Shown piece by piece: positions 1 through 10,045 of a stretch of DNA of 34,244 nucleotides. Location of the stretch: assembly GCA_947588875.1 (NCBI GenBank), contig CANPZK010000006.1, forward strand, positions 1-34,244. Reading direction: 5' to 3'. The stretch is from an uncultured Clostridia bacterium (GTDB taxonomy: Bacteria > Bacillota > Clostridia > Oscillospirales > Acutalibacteraceae). Numbering within the stretch: position 1 is the stretch's first letter; every line of letters begins with the position of its first letter. The position numbers and the translations under genes are program-made. The notes beneath the pieces are model-generated. The model was not told where the DNA came from, searched no databases, and saw only the letters and a program-made list of their open reading frames with translations.

Positions 1-264
1 CTTTCTCTGTCCGGAGGCGACGAGGACGGCGGCAGGGAGATAGATTTGCCTGTCGAGCCTCAGGACGAAAGGCTGACGGAGATACTCTCGCTGCGGCAGG
101 CGATAAGCGAGCTTTCCGAAAACGACCGCCGTTTGATAAGGCTCCGATACTTTAAGAACAAGACTCAGAGCCAGACTGCGGCGGAGCTTAACATGACTCA
201 GGTTCAGGTGAGCCGACGCGAGAAAAAGATAATGGCTATTATGAAGGAAAAGCTCACCGTGTAG
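1..264 (+). CDS. Sporulation-type RNA polymerase sigma factor (SigF/SigG-like), C-terminal part; 5' end outside window
   Basis: Frame is open from base 1; translation has sigma-70 region 4 HTH: LSENDRRLIRLRYFKNKTQSQTAAELNMTQVQVSRREKKIM. Confidence 0.85.
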   Translation, partial: LSLSGGDEDGGREIDLPVEPQDERLTEILSLRQAISELSENDRRLIRLRYFKNKTQSQTAAELNMTQVQVSRREKKIMAIMKEKLTV

Positions 265-299
265 CGGCGCTCAGCCGCTCGGGGTTGTAGCGGGATTTA

Positions 300-440
300 G
301 GGCGGCGACCGCTTCCCCGCTGCGCGGGGAAGCCGAAAACGCGGCGGGGCCGGGGGATCTTCCCTCGGGAAGCGAAATGCGCCCCCCGCCGCGTTTTCCG
401 CAAATTTTCGCCGGAGGCGAAAATTTGCCGGTCGCCGCCC
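300..440. repeat. Nested inverted-repeat (cloverleaf/four-way-junction-like) element
   Basis: Perfect closing stem 300-311/429-440 (gggcggcgaccg/cggtcgccgccc) encloses three perfect hairpins: 312-320/324-332, 335-349/384-398, 400-412/416-428. Confidence 0.8.
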
Positions 441-500
441 GAAGTCATACCCCGCCTTAAGCCCGTCGCGGTAAACAGCACAGCGCCGCGTGCCGCCCCG

Positions 501-983
501 TCACATTCCCATCTTCTTCACCACTCCGCAGGCTATCTTCTTGCCGCTGCCGCCTGACGGCTGGGTAGTGAAATCGTCATAGTTTGAATGTACAACCACG
601 GTTTTACCTATGACCTCCTCGGGCTTCATTCTGTCGGTGAAAAATTCCGCGTAGGCATATCCCCTGCAATTCATAAGCGGAGGAAAATCTCCAGCGTGCG
701 AGATATGAATACAGTTGTGCGGATTGTAGTGCATTTTCGCGTTTGCGAACTCGTCCTTTTCATCTCCGCTGCACTCCGAGCCCTCGTGAAGATGAAATCC
801 CATAAAAGTGCCGCAGCACTCCGACTCGGTATAGGGCAGATTGTTGATTTTCACGTTCACCACTATACCGTCGCCGCCGTCATAAAACGTCACTCTCCCG
901 CGCAGCTTTTTATTATTGCTGTCGCCCTCGAGCACCGCGCGCGCATACGGTCTTTGAAACACATCGTAATACAAAATAATCAC
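501..983 (-). CDS. Cu/Zn superoxide dismutase family protein
   Basis: Motifs GFHLHEGSEC, HYNPHNCIHISHAGDFPPL, VVVHSNYDDFTTQPSGGSGKKIACGVV. Confidence 0.88.
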   Translation of the reverse strand: MIILYYDVFQRPYARAVLEGDSNNKKLRGRVTFYDGGDGIVVNVKINNLPYTESECCGTFMGFHLHEGSECSGDEKDEFANAKMHYNPHNCIHISHAGDFPPLMNCRGYAYAEFFTDRMKPEEVIGKTVVVHSNYDDFTTQPSGGSGKKIACGVVKKMGM

Positions 984-1123
984 CTCATAATATTTTATTT
1001 GAATTTTTCTAAAATGATACGCGTTTATGTAATCCCGCGCGAGCCATTTTTTATTAAAGATATTTTGTTGTAAAATTCTCCTCCCTGCATTATAATAAAG
1101 AAAATGATTTTCGAGGTGATTTT

Positions 1124-1627
1124 ATGACTTTCTTCGGCAAGGACGAAATATATTCTCTTCTAACCGAAAAGGGAATTTCATATGATAAAATGGAGCACGA
1201 AGCCGTTTATACGATTGATGATATGGACAGGCTCGGCATAACAAAGAGGGGTCTTGTCTGCAAAAATCTGTTTCTGCGCGACGCAAAGGGCAAAAATCAT
1301 TTTCTCGTGACCGTTCCCGAAAACAAAAGGGTAGATTTAAAGGCTCTTGCGGCTCAAATCGGCAGCGACAGATTCAGCTTTGCCTCACAGCAGCGACTGA
1401 GCAAATATCTCGGAGTCGAGCCGGGCTGCGTTTCCCCTCTCGGAATACTCAACGACGAGAGCAAAAGCGTTACAGCGGTGTTTGACGAGGAGCTTAAAAG
1501 CGCCGGTTCCGTCGGAGTTCACCCCAACGACAACACGGCGACTATATGGCTTGCCTTTTCGGATTTATGCAAAATCATTGAAGAGCACGGCAACAAGATA
1601 GTGTTCGCGGGGTTTGAGTCGATATGA
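1124..1627 (+). CDS. YbaK/ProX-type aminoacyl-tRNA deacylase (prolyl-tRNA editing domain)
   Basis: Fold-typical sequence: YDKMEHEAVYTIDDM...KNLFLRDAKGKNHFLVTVPENKRVDLKALA...GVHPNDNTATIWL. Confidence 0.85.
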   Translation: MTFFGKDEIYSLLTEKGISYDKMEHEAVYTIDDMDRLGITKRGLVCKNLFLRDAKGKNHFLVTVPENKRVDLKALAAQIGSDRFSFASQQRLSKYLGVEPGCVSPLGILNDESKSVTAVFDEELKSAGSVGVHPNDNTATIWLAFSDLCKIIEEHGNKIVFAGFESI

Positions 1628-1709
1628 AGCGGGAAAGCGTCGATACCTCTGCCGTTAGGTCTAAGAAGGCGGAGGATTTCGGCGCTTTAATTTCCGTTTG
1701 GAGGAAAGT

Positions 1710-3035
1710 ATGGAAAATCAGTCGGTTTTAAGGGAATTTTCAAAATACGTTTCGCTCAACGTCGTGAGTATGCTCGGGCTGTCGTTTTATATACTCGCCG
1801 ACACCTTCTTCGTCGCTCAGGGCGCGGGCGCAAACGGTCTGACCGCTCTCAACCTCGCCATTCCCGTTTACAGCATAATAAGCGGAACGGGGCTTATGAC
1901 GGGCGTCGGCGGCGCGACGAGATTCGCCTTGTCAAATTCTAAGGTGATATTCACGCGCTCCCTGAGAGTCGGCGCGCTTTTTTCGGCCGCCTATTTTCTC
2001 TGCGGCCTTATCCTCTCCCCCTTCATAGCCTCGCTTCTCGGCGCGGACGGCGAGGTCTTTGAGATGACAAGGTCATACCTTCAAATACTCCTGCTGTTTT
2101 CCCCTATGTTCATAGCAAACGATATAATCTCCTGCTTTGTCAGGAACGACCACGCGCCGCGCCTTGCCATGACGGCGATGATGTGCGGCACTCTTACAAA
2201 CGTCATATTCGACTATATATTTATATTTCCACTTAAGATGGGCGTTACCGGAGCGGCTCTCGCCACGGGGTTCGCGCCGGTCGTGAGCCTTCTTATCCTC
2301 TCCTCGCACTTCTTCGGCAGGGGCAACCGCCTGCGGCTCAAAAAATCTAAGCTAAACCTCAGCTCGGCAGTCGATATTTGCAGGCTCGGCGCCGCCTCGT
2401 TTATAAACGAGCTGTCGTCCGGCGTGGTTATGTTTATCTTTAATGTGATAATTCTGCGCCTTGAGGGCGACGTCGGGGTAGCCGCCTACGGCGTTATAGC
2501 CAACATCTCCCTTGTTGTAATATCTATTTTCACCGGCATAGCGCAGGGCTCGCAGCCGATAATAAGCCGCCTCTACGGTCAAGGCAGGCGCGGCGAAGCT
2601 GACAAAGCGCTCAAATACGGACTTATATCAGTCCTGATATTCTCCTGCGCGTTTTATATTATCTCCTTTATTTTCACTCCTGAGATAGTTTCGGTCTTTA
2701 ACGGCGAAAACGACCCTCGGCTTGCGGGCCTTGCCGTCAGCGGCTTCAGAATTTATTTCACCTCAATATTCTTCTCGGGAATAAATATTCTCTGCGCCTC
2801 ATATTTCTCCTCGAGCGACCGCCCAAAAATCAGCCTTTTAATATCAATTTTGCGCGGCGTTGCGCTTGTTGTGCCGCTGTCGCTGCTGCTCGCTTTCCTG
2901 TTTAAAATGTACGGCGTGTGGCTCTCGCTGACCGTTTGCGAGGCGGCTGTAAGCGTCGTCGCGTTCGTCATGCTGAAAAGATATAACTCTCTCCTCCCCT
3001 CGCGCGGCAACGCGTCGGACGAAAATCGGATATGA
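1710..3035 (+). CDS. MATE family efflux transporter
   Basis: Polytopic membrane protein with MATE-like pattern (LADTFFVAQGAGANGLTALNLAIPVYS; GIAQGSQPIISRLYGQG); ATG at 1710 after gaggaaag. Confidence 0.9.
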   Translation: MENQSVLREFSKYVSLNVVSMLGLSFYILADTFFVAQGAGANGLTALNLAIPVYSIISGTGLMTGVGGATRFALSNSKVIFTRSLRVGALFSAAYFLCGLILSPFIASLLGADGEVFEMTRSYLQILLLFSPMFIANDIISCFVRNDHAPRLAMTAMMCGTLTNVIFDYIFIFPLKMGVTGAALATGFAPVVSLLILSSHFFGRGNRLRLKKSKLNLSSAVDICRLGAASFINELSSGVVMFIFNVIILRLEGDVGVAAYGVIANISLVVISIFTGIAQGSQPIISRLYGQGRRGEADKALKYGLISVLIFSCAFYIISFIFTPEIVSVFNGENDPRLAGLAVSGFRIYFTSIFFSGINILCASYFSSSDRPKISLLISILRGVALVVPLSLLLAFLFKMYGVWLSLTVCEAAVSVVAFVMLKRYNSLLPSRGNASDENRI

Positions 3036-3097
3036 ACGCGCCCATTTGAGCCGCCGCGCATTTTATGCTATAATATCTACAAATTTTTATTAAAGGA

Positions 3098-3943
3098 ATG
3101 AGCGCATTGATAATAGGCTGTCATCTTTCGGTATCCAAAGGCTTTGCCGCTATGGGAAGGCAGGCTCTGGAGATAGGGGCGAATACATTTCAGTTTTTCA
3201 CAAGGAACCCGCGCGGCGGAAGGGCGAAGGAAATTGACGCGGACGACGCGGAGAAGCTGAAGGCAATAATGCGGGATAACGATTTCGGGGTGATACTCGC
3301 GCACGCGCCGTACACTCTCAATCCCTGCTCGGACAACGAACGCACACGCGAGTTCGCCTTTGAAGCCATGACCGACGATTTAAAGAGAATGGAGCTTTTC
3401 CCGGGAAATCTTTACAACTTTCACCCGGGCAGCCATGTCGGTCAGGGCGCGGCAAAGGGCATTGAGATGATCTCCGAGCTGCTCAACCGCGTTCTGCGCG
3501 AGGATATGCGCACGACCGTTCTGCTCGAAACGATGGCGGGCAAGGGCAGCGAGGTCGGAGGAAATTTTGAGGAGATAGCCGAAATAATAAAAAATACCGA
3601 GCTAAAAAATAAGCTCGGCGTATGCCTTGACACCTGTCACGTATTTGACGCGGGATACGACATAGTAAACGACCTCGACGGAGTGCTTGAGGAGTTTGAC
3701 AAAACGATAGGTCTGGAGCGGCTCAGAGCCGTTCACCTGAACGACAGCATGAATTTTCTCGGCTGCCGCAAGGACAGGCACCAAAGAATCGGCAAGGGCG
3801 CGATAGGGCTTGACGCTTTTGAAAGGCTCATAAACGACGACCGCCTCCGCTCCCTCCCGTTTTATCTTGAAACACCCAACGAGCTTGACGGCTACGCCGA
3901 GGAAATCAGGCTTTTGAGGTCGCTCTATCGTGAAAACAATTAA
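3098..3943 (+). CDS. nfo: Deoxyribonuclease IV (AP endonuclease, AP2 TIM barrel)
   Basis: [10 protein letters not shown]...[12 protein letters not shown]...HAPYTLNP...NFHPGSHVG...[16 protein letters not shown]...[15 protein letters not shown]...HLNDS. Confidence 0.93.
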   Translation: MSALIIGCHLSVSKGFAAMGRQALEIGANTFQFFTRNPRGGRAKEIDADDAEKLKAIMRDNDFGVILAHAPYTLNPCSDNERTREFAFEAMTDDLKRMELFPGNLYNFHPGSHVGQGAAKGIEMISELLNRVLREDMRTTVLLETMAGKGSEVGGNFEEIAEIIKNTELKNKLGVCLDTCHVFDAGYDIVNDLDGVLEEFDKTIGLERLRAVHLNDSMNFLGCRKDRHQRIGKGAIGLDAFERLINDDRLRSLPFYLETPNELDGYAEEIRLLRSLYRENN

Positions 3944-3975
3944 ACCTGCTCCGATTTAAAATACGTCTGAATTTT

Positions 3976-4018
3976 AAACAGCCTGCGGCTTAATCTGTAA
4001 ACCGCAGGCTGTTTTATA
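3976..4018 (+). terminator. Rho-independent terminator downstream of nfo
   Basis: aaacagcctgcgg (3976-3988) / ccgcaggctgttt (4002-4014) followed by T-rich tract. Confidence 0.8.
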
Positions 4019-4343
4019 AGGATAATGATGGGCTTATTATAAATACTATATCGTAACGCAATTATAAGTCTAAAGAGTTATCAAAACTATTAAATTGCGC
4101 GTAAAGAATATTCTTTTTCCTTCCTTCATTAATTTACTACATTGAAAGAGAAAACTCAATATGTGCAGAAAAAACTGCACAGTAATATTTTTCCATATTC
4201 TTAAAAATGCTCTTTTTTATTTTTTGCCCGCCGGATTTTAACGGCTTATTATTCTCACCGTGCGTCACCCCGTAAACGGCTTTAAAAATCGCCGCAATTT
4301 CGGTTACACGAATTTGCGGCGACAGTCGTTTTTACAGCGGTCG

Positions 4344-5771
4344 TTAAATCATTTTCATTTTATTTTCAAGTATCGCGATAGTTTCATCAACGGTGTAAAC
4401 GCAGTCGTTCTCCTCAAGGCTCTGCATAAAATCGCAGAACGGAGCCGAAAGCCCGCTCTCGTTGAGCGCCATAAGCGACATTGAGGTCTTTTCCCTCGCC
4501 AAAAGCAGGAACACTCCGCTTCCGTCCTCTCCGCCGTAAAAGCGTATGTTTTCGCCGAATTTCAGCTTGTCCGGCTTGGCGAGCATCGGGAAAAAGTTTT
4601 TTCTCTCCTTTGCCGCCGTTATAAGCCTGTTCATTATCCTCCGGCGGTCGTTAGGCTTAAACGGCTTGCATATCCCCTCCGGCAGCTCCGATATTATGCC
4701 TGTTTGCAGAAATCCGTCTATTCCCGCCTCGGAAAAGATGATTTTTTTCTTTGCTTTAAAATATCTGCTGAACAATGAGTTGAATATGCGCCCGAGTATC
4801 GCCTCTGCGTCCCGATAATCACTGTTCAGCACGTTCTCGACCATGCCCTTTGTCAAAAACGCTGTGAGCGCCGGCTCCGGCTCGAGGGAATATACCACCG
4901 TATTCTCCTTTGTTTCAATAAGATCGCCGTGGTGGTAGAGCTTGATATAATCAACTATGCTCTCGGCGTTTTGTATAAATTGTCTTGAACCGCTCCAGCG
5001 CTGTGCAAAAAATTCTCTCACGCAATTTGCCACGCCGCTGTCGCTAATCAAAATCGCGTTGTCTATTCCCTCCGACATAATAATGTAGTACCTGTCCGTT
5101 ATTATGCTGTAAGGAAACAGCGCCTGACTGCCGACGGGCGAGTACATATACCTTGGGCAATACTCCTTATTATCGAGGAACAGGGAATATATTTTCTTTA
5201 TAGCCGTGATGTTCCGGCAATAAGGCTCATAGACTCCATTTGACGGTATAAACGTAATTAAATGTTCGATTCTGCCCCGCGCTCTCCCGAGCACCCGCGC
5301 TATTAAGTCGAACAGACTTGTGTCCAGCGCGTCCGAATATATTTTTATTCCGCTGCCCCGACGCAGCTCGGAATAAAGCGCCGAGCTTATCAGCTCCGCC
5401 GAGGATTCCTTGCCGTCCCGAACGACGACCTTGCCGTCCGGCACGTCCCCGTATTTATCGTCCAAAGCCGCGTCCTCCGTGCGCGTGTTTCTGAATATCT
5501 CGGAAATATCCGCGATAAACCGCATGGACAGCCGCCTGCTGTTGTACCTGTCCTCGCCTATCAGCTCGATGCGCCGCGCGTTTATCAGCTTATTTCTTTT
5601 ATCCTCCGTAAGGCTCAGCGCGCCGCATATTTTTTCAAGCTCCTCATCATTCGGCAGGCGCTCTCCCTTTTTTATTCTTTGCAGCTTTGTCCTTTCGACT
5701 CCCGTAATTTTAGAAAGATTATATACCGTTGTATTCTTGATTATTTCGACAAACTCATCTTTAAACCCCAT
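4344..5771 (-). CDS. XRE-type helix-turn-helix regulator with long uncharacterised C-terminal domain
   Basis: N-terminal HTH: FVEIIKNTTVYNLSKITGVERTKLQRIKKGERLPNDEELEKICGALSL; remainder unassigned. Confidence 0.75.
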   Translation of the reverse strand: MGFKDEFVEIIKNTTVYNLSKITGVERTKLQRIKKGERLPNDEELEKICGALSLTEDKRNKLINARRIELIGEDRYNSRRLSMRFIADISEIFRNTRTEDAALDDKYGDVPDGKVVVRDGKESSAELISSALYSELRRGSGIKIYSDALDTSLFDLIARVLGRARGRIEHLITFIPSNGVYEPYCRNITAIKKIYSLFLDNKEYCPRYMYSPVGSQALFPYSIITDRYYIIMSEGIDNAILISDSGVANCVREFFAQRWSGSRQFIQNAESIVDYIKLYHHGDLIETKENTVVYSLEPEPALTAFLTKGMVENVLNSDYRDAEAILGRIFNSLFSRYFKAKKKIIFSEAGIDGFLQTGIISELPEGICKPFKPNDRRRIMNRLITAAKERKNFFPMLAKPDKLKFGENIRFYGGEDGSGVFLLLAREKTSMSLMALNESGLSAPFCDFMQSLEENDCVYTVDETIAILENKMKMI

Positions 5772-5900
5772 ATGATCACCTTGTCAAACCATTGTATCAA
5801 ACACCTCTTTATTGTAATATTTTTATATTAAATTGTCAACCGATATATTCTCATTCGCAAGTTATATCTTTTTTATTCTATTTTCGACGAAATACCAATA

Positions 5901-5952
5901 AAAAGCGGCTTTGCGCACGGCACAAAACGTATGCCGAACACAAAGCCGCCTC
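5901..5952 (-). terminator. Terminator downstream of uppP (minus strand)
   Basis: Minus-strand hairpin ggcggctttgtg...gcgcaaagccgc followed by TTTTTATT. Confidence 0.7.
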
Positions 5953-5978
5953 AGCTTATAATAACTTATAATATGATT

Positions 5979-6839
5979 TTAATGCGCAATCAACGGCATA
6001 AGACAGAGGATAACCGCGCCGAGCGCTATCCTGTACCAGCCGAACACCTTGAAATCGTGCTTTTTGATGTAGCTCATAAGGAACTTTATTACAAACACGG
6101 AAACGACAAACGCGACCGCCATACCCACCGCGAGAGATATAAGCTCCGCCGCAGAAAAGCCGAAGCCCGTTTTTACAAAGTATTTCAGCAGCTTGAACGC
6201 GCTTGCGCCGAGCATCGTCGGCACCGCCAAAAAGAACGTGTATTCCGCCGCCGTCGTTCTCGATATTCCTATCAGCAGCGCTCCGACTATCGTCGCTCCG
6301 GAGCGCGACGTGCCGGGTATCATCGCGAGGGCCTGGAATATTCCGATTATTATAACGCTTTGATATGTAATCTCCGCTATTGAATTTATCCTCGGCTCTC
6401 TCTTTTTGTTATATATTTCAATGGCTATAAACGCGGCTCCGTATATTATGAGCATAGCCGCTATCACATATGGCGAGTAGAGGTATTCGGTTATAACGTC
6501 GTCGAACAGAAAGCCGAGCACAGCCGCCGGCAGACAGCCGACTATGACCTTGCCCCACATACTGATTATTCCGCGGTCCACCGTGAGCGAGCGCGATTCG
6601 GAATATTTTAATTTTTCAAGCTTCAGCGGCCAAAGCTGTTTCCAAAAAATAAGTATGACCGCAAGTATTGCTCCGAACTGAATAACGACGAAAAACAAAT
6701 CCTTAAATTCCTGCGTCATATTCATCGTCATAAATTCGTCGACCAACAGCATATGTCCCGTACTGCTGATTGGGAGCCATTCGGTTATTCCCTCGACGAC
6801 TCCCTGAAAAATCACCTTTAACAACTCAATAAAATCCAT
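5979..6839 (-). CDS. uppP: Undecaprenyl-diphosphatase
   Basis: VEGITEWLPISSTGHMLL and MIPGTSRSGATIVGALLIGISR signature motifs. Confidence 0.95.
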   Translation of the reverse strand: MDFIELLKVIFQGVVEGITEWLPISSTGHMLLVDEFMTMNMTQEFKDLFFVVIQFGAILAVILIFWKQLWPLKLEKLKYSESRSLTVDRGIISMWGKVIVGCLPAAVLGFLFDDVITEYLYSPYVIAAMLIIYGAAFIAIEIYNKKREPRINSIAEITYQSVIIIGIFQALAMIPGTSRSGATIVGALLIGISRTTAAEYTFFLAVPTMLGASAFKLLKYFVKTGFGFSAAELISLAVGMAVAFVVSVFVIKFLMSYIKKHDFKVFGWYRIALGAVILCLMPLIAH

Positions 6840-6904
6840 ATTTTCCCCTGCCTTTAAAGCTATTATTTCGGGGCGGGAGCCTCACCTGCCGCGCCCCGTT
6901 TTCC

Positions 6905-7672
6905 TCACGCATTTTTGTCGTAAATGATTTTCAGTCCCTTTACGAGCAAATGATCGTCTATTACAATATTACGCCTGCAAAACGGAATTATGCTGCCGGA
7001 AAGCCCGCCGGTCGCTATGACCGTGGCCTTTTCCCCAAGCTCCTGCTCGACTCTCTCGATAACTCCGTCCACCATTGCCGCGCTGCCGTATATCGCGCCG
7101 CTTTTCATGCAGTCTATCGTGTTTTTGCCGATTATCCTTTTAGGCGCTTCTATGCTTATTTTCGGAAGCTGCGACGTCCTTGAGGTTAGGCTGTCCTGTG
7201 AAATTTTCACTCCCGGTATTATCATTCCTCCGAGATAGTTCTTATTTTTGTCTATTACCGATACCGTGGTCGCCGTTCCCATATCGAAAATAATCAGCGG
7301 CGGCTCGTATTCCGAAAGCGCCGCTATCGCGTCTACCACCTGGTCGCTTCCGAGCTGCGCCGGATTGTCTATCATTATATTAAGCCCCGTCTTTACGCCC
7401 GGGCCAACTACGAGCGGCTCGACGCCCGTTATAAAGCTCACCGCCTTTTTCAGTATTATAACAAGCGGCGGAACGACCGAGGACATTATCGCTCCTGTTA
7501 TGCTTTTTGTGTCTATGCTCGCTATTTCAAGCATACTCTTAAATTCGGCGGCATACTGGTATTCTGTTTTTCCGTGGTCGGTCGCCACCCTCGCCTCAAA
7601 AACTATATCGTTGTTGTCGTCGATACAGCCGAGCACAATGTTTGTATTTCCCGTATCAAGAGCCAAAATCAT
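6905..7672 (-). CDS. coaX: Type III pantothenate kinase
   Basis: MILALDTGNTNIVLG, DMGTATT, GGMIIPGVKIS, ATGGLSG motifs. Confidence 0.95.
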   Translation of the reverse strand: MILALDTGNTNIVLGCIDDNNDIVFEARVATDHGKTEYQYAAEFKSMLEIASIDTKSITGAIMSSVVPPLVIILKKAVSFITGVEPLVVGPGVKTGLNIMIDNPAQLGSDQVVDAIAALSEYEPPLIIFDMGTATTVSVIDKNKNYLGGMIIPGVKISQDSLTSRTSQLPKISIEAPKRIIGKNTIDCMKSGAIYGSAAMVDGVIERVEQELGEKATVIATGGLSGSIIPFCRRNIVIDDHLLVKGLKIIYDKNA

Positions 7673-7824
7673 ATGGTCACCCTCATTTGGATATGCCGGC
7701 GCGGGACGCTTTGAGCGTCTTATATCCGCGTCGGCATACCGTAATTCTTTGCTAAAATTATATTGTTCTCATATTGCCTTTTGTTATTTTATATTTTGCT
7801 CATTCGCGCATGGGCTTTGAGCCG

Positions 7825-8469
7825 TCATGCCTTCGTCCTTTTTTGTATCTGAAAAAGCACCTTGCAGATAACGCAGGCGAGCACCGCCGCCGTTATGGCT
7901 TCAAGCACGCCGTTCACCCCAACTATTCCGAGTATAACTCCCAAAAGCGCGTCGTATGGTATCTCCTTTGCCGCGGCATAGCTTTCTCCGAAAAAGAGGT
8001 ATATCATACTCATAACGAGTATCGTGTTCGTCATAGCTCCGCATATGCCCGCTATAACGAGAGAGATCGTCTCCTTGCCCTTGATTTTCCCGAATAGCCT
8101 CATAAGCCCCTTAAAGGCGAAATACGGCGTTACTCCGATAAGTATTCTCGGAACGAAGCATATTATCAGGCTGAGCGGATTGCCTCCCAGACCCGCGCCG
8201 TCGTAAAACGGGGTAAAGACGAACGAGGTCACCGTCGGCGCTATCGTGTTGTTTATAAGGCTTGTCAGCCCGAACACCCCGCCGAGTATTGCTCCCATTT
8301 TCGGTCCCAGCACTATTGAACCGATTATTACCGGCACATGAATGATAGTTGCTCGTGTTACTCCCAGCGGGATGTAACCGATTCCCGGAATGAACGCCAG
8401 CATTATTATCAGCGCGCTGAAAAGCGCAAGCTGAGCTATCTCCGTGGATTTCCTGCTTGTGTTTGTCAT
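7825..8469 (-). CDS. ECF transporter S component, probably pantothenate-related
   Basis: Membrane protein: IAQLALFSALIIMLAFIPGIGYIPLG...GAILGGVFGLTSL; lies between coaX and coaBC. Confidence 0.8.
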   Translation of the reverse strand: MTNTSRKSTEIAQLALFSALIIMLAFIPGIGYIPLGVTRATIIHVPVIIGSIVLGPKMGAILGGVFGLTSLINNTIAPTVTSFVFTPFYDGAGLGGNPLSLIICFVPRILIGVTPYFAFKGLMRLFGKIKGKETISLVIAGICGAMTNTILVMSMIYLFFGESYAAAKEIPYDALLGVILGIVGVNGVLEAITAAVLACVICKVLFQIQKRTKA

Positions 8470-8573
8470 ATTAAATTCCTCCTGCTACTGTTCCTGTCAT
8501 TTCTGACTTAAGATACAATGCAATTTTAGCTCTTCTATTATGCACTATCGCGGTGAAAAAGGCAAGGTTTTTC

Positions 8574-8603
8574 TTTACATTTTTACCCTTCGGTTGCTAT
8601 AAT
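8574..8603 (+). promoter_or_regulatory. Candidate sigma-A-like promoter upstream of coaBC
   Basis: TTTACA (8574-8579), 18-nt spacer, TATAAT (8598-8603). Confidence 0.55.
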
Positions 8604-8654
8604 AATATATAATGAGCAAATTGCAAATAAAACTTTATTCGAAAAGGCGGGGGT

Positions 8655-8729
8655 GCAGGGGGAACGCCGGTTCCCCCTGCAAATAAAAAAATATCAAGTA
8701 GCAGTCAAGCTGCTTTGCAGCTTGACTGC
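8655..8729. repeat. Two perfect inverted repeats in the coaBC leader
   Basis: gcagggggaac/gttccccctgc (8655-8665/8670-8680) and gcagtcaagctgc-ttt-gcagcttgactgc (8701-8729). Confidence 0.8.
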
Positions 8730-8842
8730 GGCGAGCGAGAGCGCCCTCGGAGGAGGCAAGCCCGCAAAAAATAAAATTATAGCTTTGGCAAGGCAAAAGG
8801 GCGGTCTTAGGCTGCAAGCCAAATAAAAAAAGGAGCTTTGAA

Positions 8843-10039
8843 ATGTTAAAAAACAAAACTGTTATTTTGGGAGTTACCGGCGGAATCGCGGCGTACAAGA
8901 TACCCAATCTTGCGAGTATGCTTATAAAGCAGGACTGCGACGTCCACGTCGTTATGACCCAAAACGCGACTAACTTCATAACCGAAAACACCTTTGAGGC
9001 TATAACCTCGAATAAATGTATAGTAGACACGTTCGACCGCAATCACCCGATGGAGATAAAGCATATATCGCTTGCCGACAGAGCCGATTATGTGCTTATA
9101 GCTCCCGCGACGGCAAACGTGATAGGCAAGCTCGCAAACGGGATAGCAGACGATATGCTGACGACCACCGTTATGGCTTGCACCTGTCCTGTCGCGATAG
9201 CTCCGGCGATGAACTCCAATATGTACAACAATCCCATTGTGCAGAATAATTTGGAAAAACTGCGCGCTTACGGGTATACTATAATCGAGCCGGACACGGG
9301 CTTCCTCGCTTGCAGGAGCGTGGGCAAGGGAAAAATGCCGGAGCCTGCGTCGCTTTATCAATATATCGAGCGCGAGCTCGCCTTTGAAAAGGATATGCTC
9401 GGAATAAAGCTGCTTGTAAGCGCGGGACCGACTATCGAGCCAATAGACCCTGTGCGCTATGTCACGAACCGCTCCTCCGGCAAGATGGGCTATGCCGTTG
9501 CAAGGGCGGCTATGCTGAGGGGAGCCGAGGTCACCCTCGTGAGCGGTCAATGCTCGCTTGAGCCGGTTCCGTTTGTCAGGACGATAAAGATAACTACCGC
9601 CGAGGATATGTTTAACGCGATGACCTCCGTCTCCGATGAGCAGGACATAATCGTCAAGGCGGCGGCGGTCGCGGACTTCACCCCCGAAAGCGTAAGCGAT
9701 AAAAAAATAAAGAAGGACGACGGAGGGCTTACTTTGGCTCTCAGGCGCACAAAGGACATTCTTAAATATTTGGGCGAGCACAAGCGCGACGGGCAGTTTA
9801 TCTGCGGCTTTGCGATGGAAACCGAGAATATGGCTGAAAACGCGAGGAAAAAGCTCGAGCGCAAAAATCTTGACATGATAGTGGGAAACAACGTCAAGGT
9901 GGAGGGCGCGGGCTTTTCGGGCGACACAAACGTGCTGACTATTATAACGGAGAACAGCGAGCTGGAGCTTGAGCTGATGAGCAAATTCGACTGCGCGAAC
10001 AGGCTCCTCGACGAGATACTGAGGCTGAGAAAGGGCTGA
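8843..10039 (+). CDS. coaBC: Bifunctional phosphopantothenoylcysteine decarboxylase / phosphopantothenate-cysteine ligase
   Basis: GVTGGIAAYKIPNLAS, APAMNSNMYNNP, SAGPTIEPIDPVRYVTNRSSGKMGYA, KAAAVADFTP motifs. Confidence 0.96.
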   Translation: MLKNKTVILGVTGGIAAYKIPNLASMLIKQDCDVHVVMTQNATNFITENTFEAITSNKCIVDTFDRNHPMEIKHISLADRADYVLIAPATANVIGKLANGIADDMLTTTVMACTCPVAIAPAMNSNMYNNPIVQNNLEKLRAYGYTIIEPDTGFLACRSVGKGKMPEPASLYQYIERELAFEKDMLGIKLLVSAGPTIEPIDPVRYVTNRSSGKMGYAVARAAMLRGAEVTLVSGQCSLEPVPFVRTIKITTAEDMFNAMTSVSDEQDIIVKAAAVADFTPESVSDKKIKKDDGGLTLALRRTKDILKYLGEHKRDGQFICGFAMETENMAENARKKLERKNLDMIVGNNVKVEGAGFSGDTNVLTIITENSELELELMSKFDCANRLLDEILRLRKG

Positions 10040-10045
10040 CGTGAG

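Noticed and set aside
254-481. 75-aa minus-strand ORF
   Set aside because: Lies entirely in the nested palindrome; composition explained by the inverted repeats
588-1073. 161-aa plus-strand ORF opposite the SOD-family gene
   Set aside because: Opposite strand carries clear SOD motifs; this ORF has no recognisable domain
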